Source: JACZQZ01 sp046756945 (GTDB lineage: Bacteria > Pseudomonadota > Alphaproteobacteria > Rhodospirillales > 2-02-FULL-58-16). From it: a stretch of 17,900 nt of DNA. Under the pieces are notes generated by a model. The model ran no database searches. It worked only from the letters and a program-made list of their open reading frames with translations, and was not told where the DNA came from. The translations under genes were made by a program, and so were the position numbers. This document shows, piece after piece, positions 1 to 9,126 of the stretch (positions are counted from its first letter, which is position 1; each line of letters starts with the position of its first letter). The stretch spans positions 1 through 17,900 of the forward strand of contig JBHHXI010000059.1 of assembly GCA_046756945.1 (NCBI GenBank), given 5' to 3'.

Positions 1-358
1 CGCCGGCCAGCATGTGGCCGGGGTCGCGGTAGCTGGTGACCAGCGTGTCGTCGTCGCCGGCCGACGCCGTCATGCCGACGACCACCGCCTCCTGGCCGAT
101 GTAGAGGTGGCAGAATCCGGAAATCAGGCCCATGCCGTAAAGCTGGCCGGCCTTCTCCTCGAAGCGGCGGATGAGCAGCATCCGGCGGTACAGATCGAGG
201 GCTTCGCCGGGGGTTGCCCGCGGCGCCGCCTTGGCGGTGGCTTTCTTTTTCGGCGCCTTGGGGGTAGCGGTTCGGGCCGGGCGTTTCCTCGCCGCCGTCT
301 TTCCGGCCGTCCCCTTGGCGGCCGGTTTGGCCCGTTTCCGTTTCGCTGCTTTCGCCAT
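1..358 (-). CDS. pdhA: Pyruvate dehydrogenase E1 component subunit alpha, N-terminal part (cut by window edge)
   Basis: This is the thiamine-diphosphate-dependent E1 alpha subunit, which decarboxylates pyruvate in the pyruvate dehydrogenase complex in the cytoplasm. Only the first 119 codons are present; the rest lies before base 1. Residues about 52-119 carry the family signature: an LYRRMLLIRRFEEKAGQLYG stretch, then GFCHLYIGQEAV and the TSYRD segment near the cofactor site. Residues 1-50 are a basic, low-complexity tail rich in Lys, Ala, Arg, Pro and Thr. Related tails occur in other alphaproteobacterial PdhA proteins, so the ATG at 358 is acceptable. A start nearer residue 50 is possible, but I see no better one. 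At residue 113 the usual His of the YRDHGH-like motif is Pro (bases 20-22). The neighbourhood with divIC and eno supports the assignment. Confidence 0.93.
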   Translation of the reverse strand, partial: MAKAAKRKRAKPAAKGTAGKTAARKRPARTATPKAPKKKATAKAAPRATPGEALDLYRRMLLIRRFEEKAGQLYGMGLISGFCHLYIGQEAVVVGMTASAGDDDTLVTSYRDPGHMLAG

Positions 359-462
359 TGGTCCCGTCTCCCTGTTGCGTGGGGTCTCAAGCGCCGGCCA
401 CGTAAGGGCCGGGGTTCGGGCGGCTTGGGAAGGCGGCCGCGCTAGGGCGGCGAACGCGGGCG

Positions 463-491
463 AAAGTAATACGCATTGGCCATCAATTCAA
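463..491 (-). promoter_or_regulatory. Candidate sigma70-type promoter for pdhA
   Basis: Read on the minus strand, TTGAAT (486-491) and TACTTT (463-468) are separated by exactly 17 bases. They lie in the AT-rich core of the divergent region and point at pdhA, with a leader of roughly 100 bases. The match to the -10 consensus is only moderate, so this is a pattern-based suggestion. Confidence 0.35.
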
Positions 492-564
492 GCCGTCAGT
501 GGCGTCGAACCTCTTGTATGGAAAAGAAAAAACTTTTTTAACTGAAATATGGTTAACGGCTTTC

Positions 565-576
565 CGGTAATTACCG
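565..576. promoter_or_regulatory. Perfect 12-base palindrome, candidate operator
   Basis: CGGTAATTACCG is a perfect inverted repeat in the AT-rich part of the pdhA/ligase divergent region, so a dimeric regulator bound here could affect either gene. No regulator gene is adjacent and the motif does not match a family I can name with confidence. Confidence 0.35.
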
Positions 577-612
577 TGACGGCCTTTTGCGTGGTTGTTT
601 TTTGCGCCGCCG

Positions 613-632
613 GCGGCGCCGGGAGGCGCCGC
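613..632 (+). other. GC-rich hairpin in the leader of the acyl-ligase gene
   Basis: GCGGCGCC and GGCGCCGC form a perfect 8-base-pair stem closed by a GGGA loop, which fits the stable GNRA tetraloop class. It lies about 100 bases before the likely start at 733. No T-run follows, so it is not a classical terminator. It could be an RNA structure in the leader, or just a product of high GC content. Confidence 0.35.
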
Positions 633-732
633 GGCCACGCGCCTCGGACCCTTCCCGTGCGGTAGCGGAGCAATTGCTGTAGGTTACCGATCCGGCTGCA
701 GGCATGGAGCGGAGGACGTAGCGAGCCGGTCA

Positions 733-3615
<2,883 letters not shown>

Positions 3616-3632
3616 GGTGAACGAATGAGGTC

Positions 3633-3670
3633 AAAGGGGCGTTGCCCCTTTTGAAGGGCCGGCGGCCCTT
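3633..3670. terminator. Double hairpin between convergent genes, probable bidirectional terminator
   Basis: AAAGGGGC (3633-3640) pairs with GCCCCTTT (3644-3651) around a GTT loop and runs into TTTT, the form of an intrinsic terminator for the plus-strand ligase gene. A second perfect stem follows, AAGGGCC (3654-3660) with GGCCCTT (3664-3670). The pair sits between the ligase stop (3615) and the divIC stop (3689), so it can end transcription from both sides. The A-run at the other end of the first stem gives the minus strand a T-run too. Confidence 0.75.
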
Positions 3671-3688
3671 GGAACCCGATGCCCGCCG

Positions 3689-4015
3689 TCATGGCCCCGG
3701 CGGGTCATCGGTGAGGATCACCATGTCGTCGGGAAAGCCGTAGTTGAGCATGAGCCGGGCCCGTTCCTCCAGCATGTCGGGATCCAGGCTGCCCGGACTG
3801 AGCAGCCTGACCCGGTGTGCGAGCGCCCGGCGGCGCGCCTCGATCCCGGCCAGGACGCCGCGGGCGTTTTCCACCTTTTGATTGAGATCCCACCACGCGA
3901 TCAGGCCCCGGTCGCCGTGGATGGCATGGTAGGCGAAATAGGCGACGGCGCAGATGCCAAGAACCGGGCCCACGACATGGCGCGCCCGCGCGCGAACTTC
4001 GGTAAACAGACCCAT
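3689..4015 (-). CDS. Septum formation initiator, FtsB/DivIC family
   Basis: This 108-residue bitopic membrane protein of the divisome would link late division proteins in the FtsQ-FtsL-FtsB subcomplex. A short cytoplasmic basic stretch is followed by one membrane segment at about residues 14-32. Next comes a coiled-coil region at about 42-72 with the conserved-looking WWDLNQKVENARGVLAGIEA, then a C-terminal block LDPDMLEERARLMLNYGFPDDMVI typical of alphaproteobacterial members. The frame is open 19 codons further upstream, but the ATG at 4015 has an AGAAGGGA-like ribosome site before it and gives the usual N-terminus. The position between eno and pdhA is the standard alphaproteobacterial location. 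I leave the symbol blank because ftsB and divIC are both used. Confidence 0.88.
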   Translation of the reverse strand: MGLFTEVRARARHVVGPVLGICAVAYFAYHAIHGDRGLIAWWDLNQKVENARGVLAGIEARRRALAHRVRLLSPGSLDPDMLEERARLMLNYGFPDDMVILTDDPPGP

Positions 4016-4155
4016 CGATTCCCTTCTGGAACCAAGTGTGAAATTCTTTACGGAAGCCATAGTGGGCGGCAAAGGATTAAAAAGGGATTACGGTCGCCGG
4101 CGTGGGGGCGCGGATGGGCGGCGGCCCGCCACCGGAGACGGCGCGGGCCGGGGGG

Positions 4156-4635
4156 TTATTCCACGTTCTTGGGCAGAATCTGGTAGCCCCGTTCGGACTG
4201 GCGCATGCGGAAGGTGTCCAGGCCTCTCTGGATCATCCCTCCCCCCTGATCGATGGAGATGTCGACGGTCACCTCGACCTCGTTTTCGCCGACGGTCTGG
4301 TGGGACAGGTAGGAAAAACCCGGCGCAAAAGGCTGCTTGTAGAGGCCGAACCCGGCCGGGTGGCCGACCGCCGGCCGCTCGGCCCGCACGAAGAACGCCC
4401 CCGTGACCAGGGTGTCCGGGTCGATGTCGGTTCCCGAAAGGTCATAATAGCGGGCCAGCTCCGCCCACGATTTCCCGCGCATCAGGCGGGTGATCTCTCC
4501 GACCGCCGTCGGCGGATCGGCGAAGAATGCCGGCTCCTCGGCCATGGATACCTCCCCCTGGAAAAGCGACAGCGCGCCGGGCCCGAGAATCCCGATGATG
4601 GCCCAGGTCATTATGCGTCTTCTCGAATGCCCCAT
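4156..4635 (-). CDS. Exported protein of unknown function
   Basis: I do not recognise this family. With the ATG at 4635 the product has 159 residues. It begins with an Arg-rich n-region and a hydrophobic segment (about residues 9-25), so it is a likely signal peptide or membrane anchor. The mature part has a helical start (GEITRLMRGKSWAELARYYDLSG, about 46-68). Strand-like stretches follow (GAFFVRA, FSYLSHQTVGENEVEVTVDISID) and the protein ends YQILPKNVE. This pattern would fit a small alpha/beta cone such as an NTF2-like fold, but that is inference only. The frame is open to 4737. ATG 4647 and 4638 are alternatives; 4635 has GGAG at a normal distance. It lies between eno and divIC in the same direction, so co-expression is likely. 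Confidence 0.7.
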   Translation of the reverse strand: MGHSRRRIMTWAIIGILGPGALSLFQGEVSMAEEPAFFADPPTAVGEITRLMRGKSWAELARYYDLSGTDIDPDTLVTGAFFVRAERPAVGHPAGFGLYKQPFAPGFSYLSHQTVGENEVEVTVDISIDQGGGMIQRGLDTFRMRQSERGYQILPKNVE

Positions 4636-4798
4636 CATGCGCTCCATACCCGCTGTTTCATGGATGCCGGCCTCTTCTCCTGCCCCCACCGTGGAAACCC
4701 CGGGCCGCCGGGCGTCGCCGCCGTGCCTGGGCACCAAGGTCCCCCCTTTCCGCTGCCCTTTGCCGGTGGGCGGCCGCGCAAGGCCATGAATGGCGCCC

Positions 4799-6073
4799 CT
4801 AGCGCAGGACGCCCAGCCCGGCGTACCTGGCCGCCGGGCCCAGTTCCTCTTCGATGCGCATGAGCTGGTTGTACTTGGCCAGCCGGTCCGAGCGCGACAG
4901 CGAGCCGGTCTTGATCTGGCCGGCGTTGGTGGCGACGGCGACGTCGGCGATGGTCGTGTCCTCGGTTTCGCCCGAGCGGTGCGAGATGACGGCGGCGTAG
5001 CCGGCCTTGTGGGCCATCTCCACGGTTTCCAGGGTCTCGCTCAGGGTGCCGATCTGGTTGAGCTTGATGAGGATGGCGTTGGCCACCCCCCTGTCGATGC
5101 CGTCTTTCAGGCGCGCCGGGCTGGTGACGAAGACGTCGTCGCCGACGATCTGGACCGTGTCGCCGAGGGCGTCGGTGAGGGCCTTCCAGCCCTCCCAGTC
5201 GTCCTCGGCCATGCCGTCCTCGACCGACACGATGGGATAGGCGCCGACGAGGCCCTCGTAGTAGGCGACCATGCCGGCGCCATCCAGGGTCCTGCCCTCG
5301 CCGGTGAGGGCGTAGGCTCCGTCGGTGAAGAACTCGCTCGCCGCCGGGTCCAGGGCCAGGGCGATGTCGGCGCCGGGCTTGTAGCCGGCGGTCTCGATGG
5401 CCTTCACGATGAAATCGAGTGCCTGTTCGGAGCCCTTGAGCGCCGGGGCGAAGCCGCCCTCGTCGCCGACATTGGTGTTGTGCCCGGCCGCTTTCAGGGC
5501 CGCCCTCAGGGCGGCGAAGGTCTCGGCGCCCATGCGCACGGCGTCGGCGAAGGTGCCGGCGCCCACCGGCATGATCATGAATTCCTGGATGTCGATGGGA
5601 TTGTCGGCGTGGACGCCGCCGTTGATGATGTTCATCTGGGGCACCGGGAGCAGGTGCGCGTGCGCCCCGCCGATGAAGCGGTAAAGCGGCAGGGCCGCCT
5701 CGTCGGCCGCGGCCTTGGCGGCGGCCAGGCTGACGCCGAGGATGGCGTTGGCGCCCAGCCGCGCCTTGTTGGGCGTGCCGTCGAGGCCGGTCATGGTCTG
5801 GTCGATGAGGAACTGGTCCTCGGCGTCCATGCCGGAAAGGGCGTCGTAGATCTCGCCGTTGACCGCCGCGCAGGCGTTTTGCACGCCCCTGCCGCCGTAG
5901 CGCGCGGCGTCTCCGTCGCGCAGTTCCACCGCTTCGTGGGCGCCGGTCGAGGCCCCCGACGGGACGGCGGCGCGCCCCGAGGCGCCGGTCTCCAGCACCA
6001 CCTCCACCTCGACGGTGGGGTTGCCGCGGGAATCGAGGATCTCGCGGGCGTGGATATCGATGATGGCGGTCAT
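4799..6073 (-). CDS. eno: Enolase (phosphopyruvate hydratase)
   Basis: Enolase interconverts 2-phosphoglycerate and phosphoenolpyruvate in glycolysis and also acts in the RNA degradosome of some bacteria. The 424-residue product has normal family length. It opens with IIDIHAREILDSRGNPTVEVEV, followed by the mobile active-site loop SGASTGAHEA. Later come VGDEGGFAP, the metal and lysine region around SVEDGMAEDDWEGW and LIKLNQIGTLSE, and SHRSGETEDTTIAD with GQIKTGS near the C-terminus. The ATG at 6073 has AAGGA six bases upstream (6080-6084). It overlaps the stop of kdsA in an ATGA junction, so the two genes are translationally coupled. Residues look complete with no sign of damage. Confidence 0.98.
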   Translation of the reverse strand: MTAIIDIHAREILDSRGNPTVEVEVVLETGASGRAAVPSGASTGAHEAVELRDGDAARYGGRGVQNACAAVNGEIYDALSGMDAEDQFLIDQTMTGLDGTPNKARLGANAILGVSLAAAKAAADEAALPLYRFIGGAHAHLLPVPQMNIINGGVHADNPIDIQEFMIMPVGAGTFADAVRMGAETFAALRAALKAAGHNTNVGDEGGFAPALKGSEQALDFIVKAIETAGYKPGADIALALDPAASEFFTDGAYALTGEGRTLDGAGMVAYYEGLVGAYPIVSVEDGMAEDDWEGWKALTDALGDTVQIVGDDVFVTSPARLKDGIDRGVANAILIKLNQIGTLSETLETVEMAHKAGYAAVISHRSGETEDTTIADVAVATNAGQIKTGSLSRSDRLAKYNQLMRIEEELGPAARYAGLGVLR

Positions 6074-6939
6074 CCGGTGTCCTTTTCCGGCCCCGGTTGG
6101 GGCGAGCCCGGCCGCCCCTTCACCAGCCGGTCGATTTCAAGCAGAGTCTCAACGATTTCCGGCAACTGGCTGAGCGGGATCATGTTTGGGCCGTCGCTGG
6201 GGGCGTTGTCCGGGTCCTGGTGGGTCTCCATGAACACGGCGGCGACGCCCACCGCGACCGCGGCGCGGGCGAGCACCGGGGCGAATTCCCGCTGGCCGCC
6301 CGATCGCCTCCCCTCGCCGCCCGGCTGCTGCACCGAATGGGTGGCGTCGAAGACGACGGGACACCCGGTGGCGGCGAGGATGGGCAGGGCCCGCATGTCG
6401 GAGACCAGCGTGTTGTAGCCGAAGCTGGCGCCCCGTTCGCAGACCAGGACATTCTTGTTGCCGGTGCTCTCGATCTTCCCGACCACGTTGGCCATGTCCC
6501 AGGGGGCCAGGAACTGGCCCTTTTTCACGTTGACGGGACGGCCCGTCCGCCCCGCCGCCAGAAGAAGCTCCGTCTGGCGGCACAGAAAGGCCGGGATCTG
6601 CAGCACGTCCACGGCCTCGGCGACGGCGGCGCACTGGCCCGGTTCGTGGACGTCGGTGAGCACCGGGCAGCCCACGGTTTCGCGGATCTCGGCGAATACG
6701 GGGAGCGCCGCGTCCATGCCGACGCCGCGGGGCGTGTCGGCGCTGGTGCGGTTGGCCTTGTCGAACGAGGTCTTGTAGATCAGCCCGACGCCCAGTTTTT
6801 CCGCCATGTCCGACAGCGCCCAGGACGTTTCCAGGGCATGGGCGCGGCTCTCCATGGCGCATGGGCCGGCGATCAGGGCCACCGGCCGGTCGTTGCCGAG
6901 GGTCAGGCCGGCGATGGAGACGTGGCGGGGCTGGGTCAT
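6070..6939 (-). CDS. kdsA: 3-deoxy-8-phosphooctulonate synthase (KDO-8-phosphate synthase), metal-dependent type
   Basis: KdsA condenses phosphoenolpyruvate with arabinose 5-phosphate to make KDO-8-phosphate for the inner core of LPS. The 289-residue product contains IAGPCAMES near the N-terminus, TDVHEP (95-100), QIPAFLCRQTELL, NVKKGQF and FDATHSVQQPGG. All four ligands of the metal-dependent class appear to be present: Cys27, His201, Glu239 and Asp249. The metal-independent E. coli enzyme has Asn in place of the Cys, so this enzyme should need a divalent metal. The gene lies 20 bases after pyrG and overlaps eno by four bases. This suggests one transcript, with PEP metabolism shared between KdsA and enolase. 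An insertion-like stretch GGEGRRSGGQREFAP at 207-221 lies in the expected variable loop. Confidence 0.97.
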   Translation of the reverse strand: MTQPRHVSIAGLTLGNDRPVALIAGPCAMESRAHALETSWALSDMAEKLGVGLIYKTSFDKANRTSADTPRGVGMDAALPVFAEIRETVGCPVLTDVHEPGQCAAVAEAVDVLQIPAFLCRQTELLLAAGRTGRPVNVKKGQFLAPWDMANVVGKIESTGNKNVLVCERGASFGYNTLVSDMRALPILAATGCPVVFDATHSVQQPGGEGRRSGGQREFAPVLARAAVAVGVAAVFMETHQDPDNAPSDGPNMIPLSQLPEIVETLLEIDRLVKGRPGSPQPGPEKDTG

Positions 6940-6959
6940 GGCGGGCTTTCTCTCCCGCC

Positions 6960-8585
6960 TCAGACCAGACGCGCCTGGTCGACGGCGGCGCCGATGAACG
7001 ACGTGAACAGCGGGTGCGGCTCGAAGGGCTTGGACTTCAGCTCGGGGTGGAACTGGACGCCGATGAACCAGGGATGATCGGGGAGTTCCACGATCTCGGG
7101 CAGGACGCCGTCGGGGGACTTGCCGGAAAAGATCATGCCGGCCTTGGCCAGCCGCGCTTCGTAGGCGTTGTTGACTTCGTAGCGGTGACGGTGGCGCTCG
7201 CTGATGTGGTCGGTGCCGTATATCTGGCGGACGCGGCTGTTGGGGCTGAGCTCGCACCCGTACGCCCCCAATCGCATGGTGCCGCCCAGGTCCCCGTCGC
7301 TGGTGCGGGTTTCGACGATGCCGTCGTGAATCCATTCGGTCATCAGGCCGATCACCGGTTCGTCGCAGGGACCGAACTCGGTGGAGCCGGCGCCCCCGAT
7401 GCCGGCCATGTTGCGCGCCGCCTCCACCACCGCCATCTGCATGCCGAAACAGATGCCGAGGTAGGGCACGTCTCGTTCGCGGGCGAAGCGCGCCGCCGCA
7501 AGCTTGCCCGCCGCGCCGCGCTCGCCGAAGCCGCCCGGCACCAGAATCCCGTTCACCCCGTTCAGGTGCTGGACCGTATCCTCGCTCTCGAAGACCTCCG
7601 AATCGATCCAGTTGGTATGGACGCGGACGTTGTTGGCGATGCCGCCGTGGGCCAGGGCCTCGGCCAGGGACTTGTAGGCGTCGAGCAGGCCGGTGTACTT
7701 GCCGACGATGGCAATGCTGACCTCGCCCTCGGGCTTGGTGGCGCGGTGGACGATGTCGCGCCAGCGGGACAGGTCCAGCGCCGGCGCGTCGATGGCGAAA
7801 TGGCGGCACACCTGTTCGTCCAGCCCCTCCTCGTGGTAGCTGATGGGCACCTGATAGATGCTGTCGACGTCCAGGGCCGGGATCACGGCCGCGTGGCGGA
7901 CGTTGCAGAACAGCGCGATCTTGCGCCGTTCGGCGTCCGGAATCTCGCGGTCGGCCCGGCACAGCAGCACGTCCGCCTGGATGCCGACGTTGAGCAGCTC
8001 CTTCACCGAGTGCTGGGTCGGCTTGGTCTTCAATTCCCCGGCGCTGGGGATGAACGGCACCAGCGTCAGGTGCAGGTACATGACCCGCTCACGGCCCAGC
8101 TCGTTGCCCATCTGGCGGATGGCCTCGAGAAACGGCAGGCCTTCGATGTCGCCGACGGTGCCCCCGATCTCGCACAGCACGAAGTCCTCGTCCTCGAGGT
8201 CACGGGTAATGAACGCCTTGATGGCGTCGGTGATGTGGGGAATCACCTGGATGGTGGCGCCCAGGTAATCGCCGCGCCGTTCCCGGGCGATGACGTCGGA
8301 ATAAATGCGTCCCGTGGTGATGTTGTCGCTCTGGCGCGAGGCGACGCCGGTGAAGCGCTCGTAGTGTCCGAGATCGAGGTCGGTCTCGGCGCCGTCGTCG
8401 GTGACGTAGACCTCGCCGTGCTGATAGGGGCTCATGGTGCCCGGATCGACGTTGATGTAGGGGTCCAGCTTGCGCAGGCGCACCTTGAACCCGCGTCCCT
8501 GGAGCAAAGCCCCGAGGGCCGCCGATGCCAATCCCTTGCCGAGTGATGAGACCACGCCGCCGGTGATAAAGATGAACCGCGTCAT
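6960..8585 (-). CDS. pyrG: CTP synthase, glutamine hydrolysing
   Basis: PyrG makes CTP from UTP, ATP and glutamine-derived ammonia. The 541-residue length is standard. The synthetase half begins TRFIFITGGVVSSLGKG, with LRKLDPYINVDPGTMSPYQHGEV at 38-60 and CEIGGTVGDIEGLPFLEA at 138-155. The C-terminal class I glutamine amidotransferase domain starts near residue 290 (VSIAIVGKYTGLLDAYKS). It carries the nucleophile Cys379 in GICFGMQ, and His513 and Glu515 in QFHPE. CTP is needed to activate KDO, so the position directly before kdsA makes biochemical sense. A terminator-like hairpin lies between secG and this gene, so pyrG may have its own promoter in the 97-base gap. Confidence 0.98.
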   Translation of the reverse strand: MTRFIFITGGVVSSLGKGLASAALGALLQGRGFKVRLRKLDPYINVDPGTMSPYQHGEVYVTDDGAETDLDLGHYERFTGVASRQSDNITTGRIYSDVIARERRGDYLGATIQVIPHITDAIKAFITRDLEDEDFVLCEIGGTVGDIEGLPFLEAIRQMGNELGRERVMYLHLTLVPFIPSAGELKTKPTQHSVKELLNVGIQADVLLCRADREIPDAERRKIALFCNVRHAAVIPALDVDSIYQVPISYHEEGLDEQVCRHFAIDAPALDLSRWRDIVHRATKPEGEVSIAIVGKYTGLLDAYKSLAEALAHGGIANNVRVHTNWIDSEVFESEDTVQHLNGVNGILVPGGFGERGAAGKLAAARFARERDVPYLGICFGMQMAVVEAARNMAGIGGAGSTEFGPCDEPVIGLMTEWIHDGIVETRTSDGDLGGTMRLGAYGCELSPNSRVRQIYGTDHISERHRHRYEVNNAYEARLAKAGMIFSGKSPDGVLPEIVELPDHPWFIGVQFHPELKSKPFEPHPLFTSFIGAAVDQARLV

Positions 8586-8620
8586 GGACGGACACTGTAC
8601 ACCATCCGGCGCGTCCCCTC

Positions 8621-8651
8621 AAAGAAGAAGAGGCGGCATTTTCGCCGCCTC
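8621..8651 (-). terminator. Intrinsic terminator downstream of secG
   Basis: On the minus strand GAGGCGGC and GCCGCCTC form a perfect 8-base-pair stem with a six-base loop (plus-strand arms 8630-8637 and 8644-8651). A TTCTTCTTT tract follows it. It begins 31 bases after the secG stop and precedes pyrG, so secG transcripts probably end here at least in part. Confidence 0.75.
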
Positions 8652-8682
8652 GCCAAATCCTTCGCGCAAACGCCCATGGATA

Positions 8683-9006
8683 CTAGCGGGCAAGGGGAGC
8701 GCTCGGCCCCTCCGGCTTGGCCGGTTCCTGCTCCACCGGCGCCGGCGGCTGGTCGAGGATCGAGCGCGATTCGCGTTCGCCGCCGGCCAGGATGGCGAGG
8801 GTCAGGCTGGTCAGCATGAACAGGGCGGCGATGATCGCCGTGGCGCGGGTCAGCAGGTTGGCCGTGGCGCGCCCGGTCATGAATCCGCCCATGCCGCCCC
8901 CGCCGCCGCCCATTCCCAGGCCGCCGCCTTCGCTGCGCTGGAGCAGGATCACGCCGACAAGGGCGATGGCCAGGATCAGATGGATGACGATGATGACCGT
9001 GGTCAT
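8683..9006 (-). CDS. secG: Preprotein translocase subunit SecG
   Basis: SecG is the small auxiliary subunit of the SecYEG inner-membrane export channel. The 107-residue product has two membrane segments, residues 2-22 (TTVIIVIHLILAIALVGVILL) and about 55-74 (ATAIIAALFMLTSLTLAIL). Between them lies the family hallmark, a cytoplasmic loop LLQRSEGGGLGMGGG rich in Gly (residues 26-41). The C-terminal tail is rich in Pro and Glu and ends PLAR; such tails vary between species. Position between tpiA and pyrG is the common alphaproteobacterial one. Confidence 0.96.
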   Translation of the reverse strand: MTTVIIVIHLILAIALVGVILLQRSEGGGLGMGGGGGGMGGFMTGRATANLLTRATAIIAALFMLTSLTLAILAGGERESRSILDQPPAPVEQEPAKPEGPSAPLAR

Positions 9007-9026
9007 GGCTTCTCTTTATCCGGTTG

Positions 9027-9046
9027 TGCCGCCGTCCCCGGCGGCA
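9027..9046 (-). other. Hairpin in the secG leader / after tpiA
   Basis: TGCCGCC and GGCGGCA form a perfect 7-base-pair stem around a six-base loop, 20 bases before the secG start. Neither strand has a T-run next to it, so I do not call it an intrinsic terminator. It could be a leader structure or part of a readthrough control between tpiA and secG. Confidence 0.35.
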
Positions 9047-9084
9047 GGCTGACTTCGCGCCGGCAGGCGTCCTGTGTCTCTCGC

Positions 9085-9126
9085 CCGTGGTATTTAATCC
9101 GTGGCGGGCGCCGTGGCTAGTACTAG
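9085..9126. promoter_or_regulatory. Triple CCGTGG repeat followed by CTAGTACTAG palindrome upstream of secG
   Basis: CCGTGG occurs three times in 32 bases (9085-9090, 9099-9104, 9111-9116), with start-to-start spacings of 14 and 12. The last copy abuts the perfect palindrome CTAGTACTAG (9117-9126). The palindrome includes the tpiA stop codon. The region lies about 80-120 bases upstream of secG, and AT-rich TATTTAAT sits between the first two copies. This could be a regulator site, but no binding protein can be named. Confidence 0.3.

Larger units (their letters stand above)
359..732. other. Divergent intergenic region between pdhA and the acyl-ligase gene
   Basis: This 374-base stretch has no convincing gene. 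Bases about 465-600 are markedly richer in A and T than the surrounding genes, as expected for promoters. It contains a candidate minus-strand promoter (463-491), a 12-base palindrome (565-576) and a GC-rich hairpin (613-632). The reading frame of the downstream ligase stays open back to a TTG at 595. The peptide encoded before 733 does not look like protein of this family, so I treat it as leader. Confidence 0.6.

Noticed and set aside
549..662. Short plus-strand frame from ATG 549 with a hydrophobic start
   Set aside because: About 38 codons, no ribosome site, no conserved pattern, and it overlaps the leader hairpin.
595..732. TTG start at 595 for the acyl-ligase gene
   Set aside because: The added 46 residues have no similarity to carrier-protein N-termini and cover the GC hairpin; ATG 733 fits the domain start.
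3616..3688. Insertion-sequence end or attachment site next to the ligase gene
   Set aside because: The inverted repeats are short hairpins with three-base loops and a T-run, which fits a terminator; no transposase, integrase or flanking target duplication is visible.
4790..6418. Plus-strand open frame of 542 codons opposite eno
   Set aside because: Shadow of eno and the 3' end of kdsA; no motifs and composition typical of antisense frames.
6861..8546. Plus-strand open frame of 561 codons opposite pyrG
   Set aside because: Shadow of pyrG and the kdsA start; no recognisable domain.
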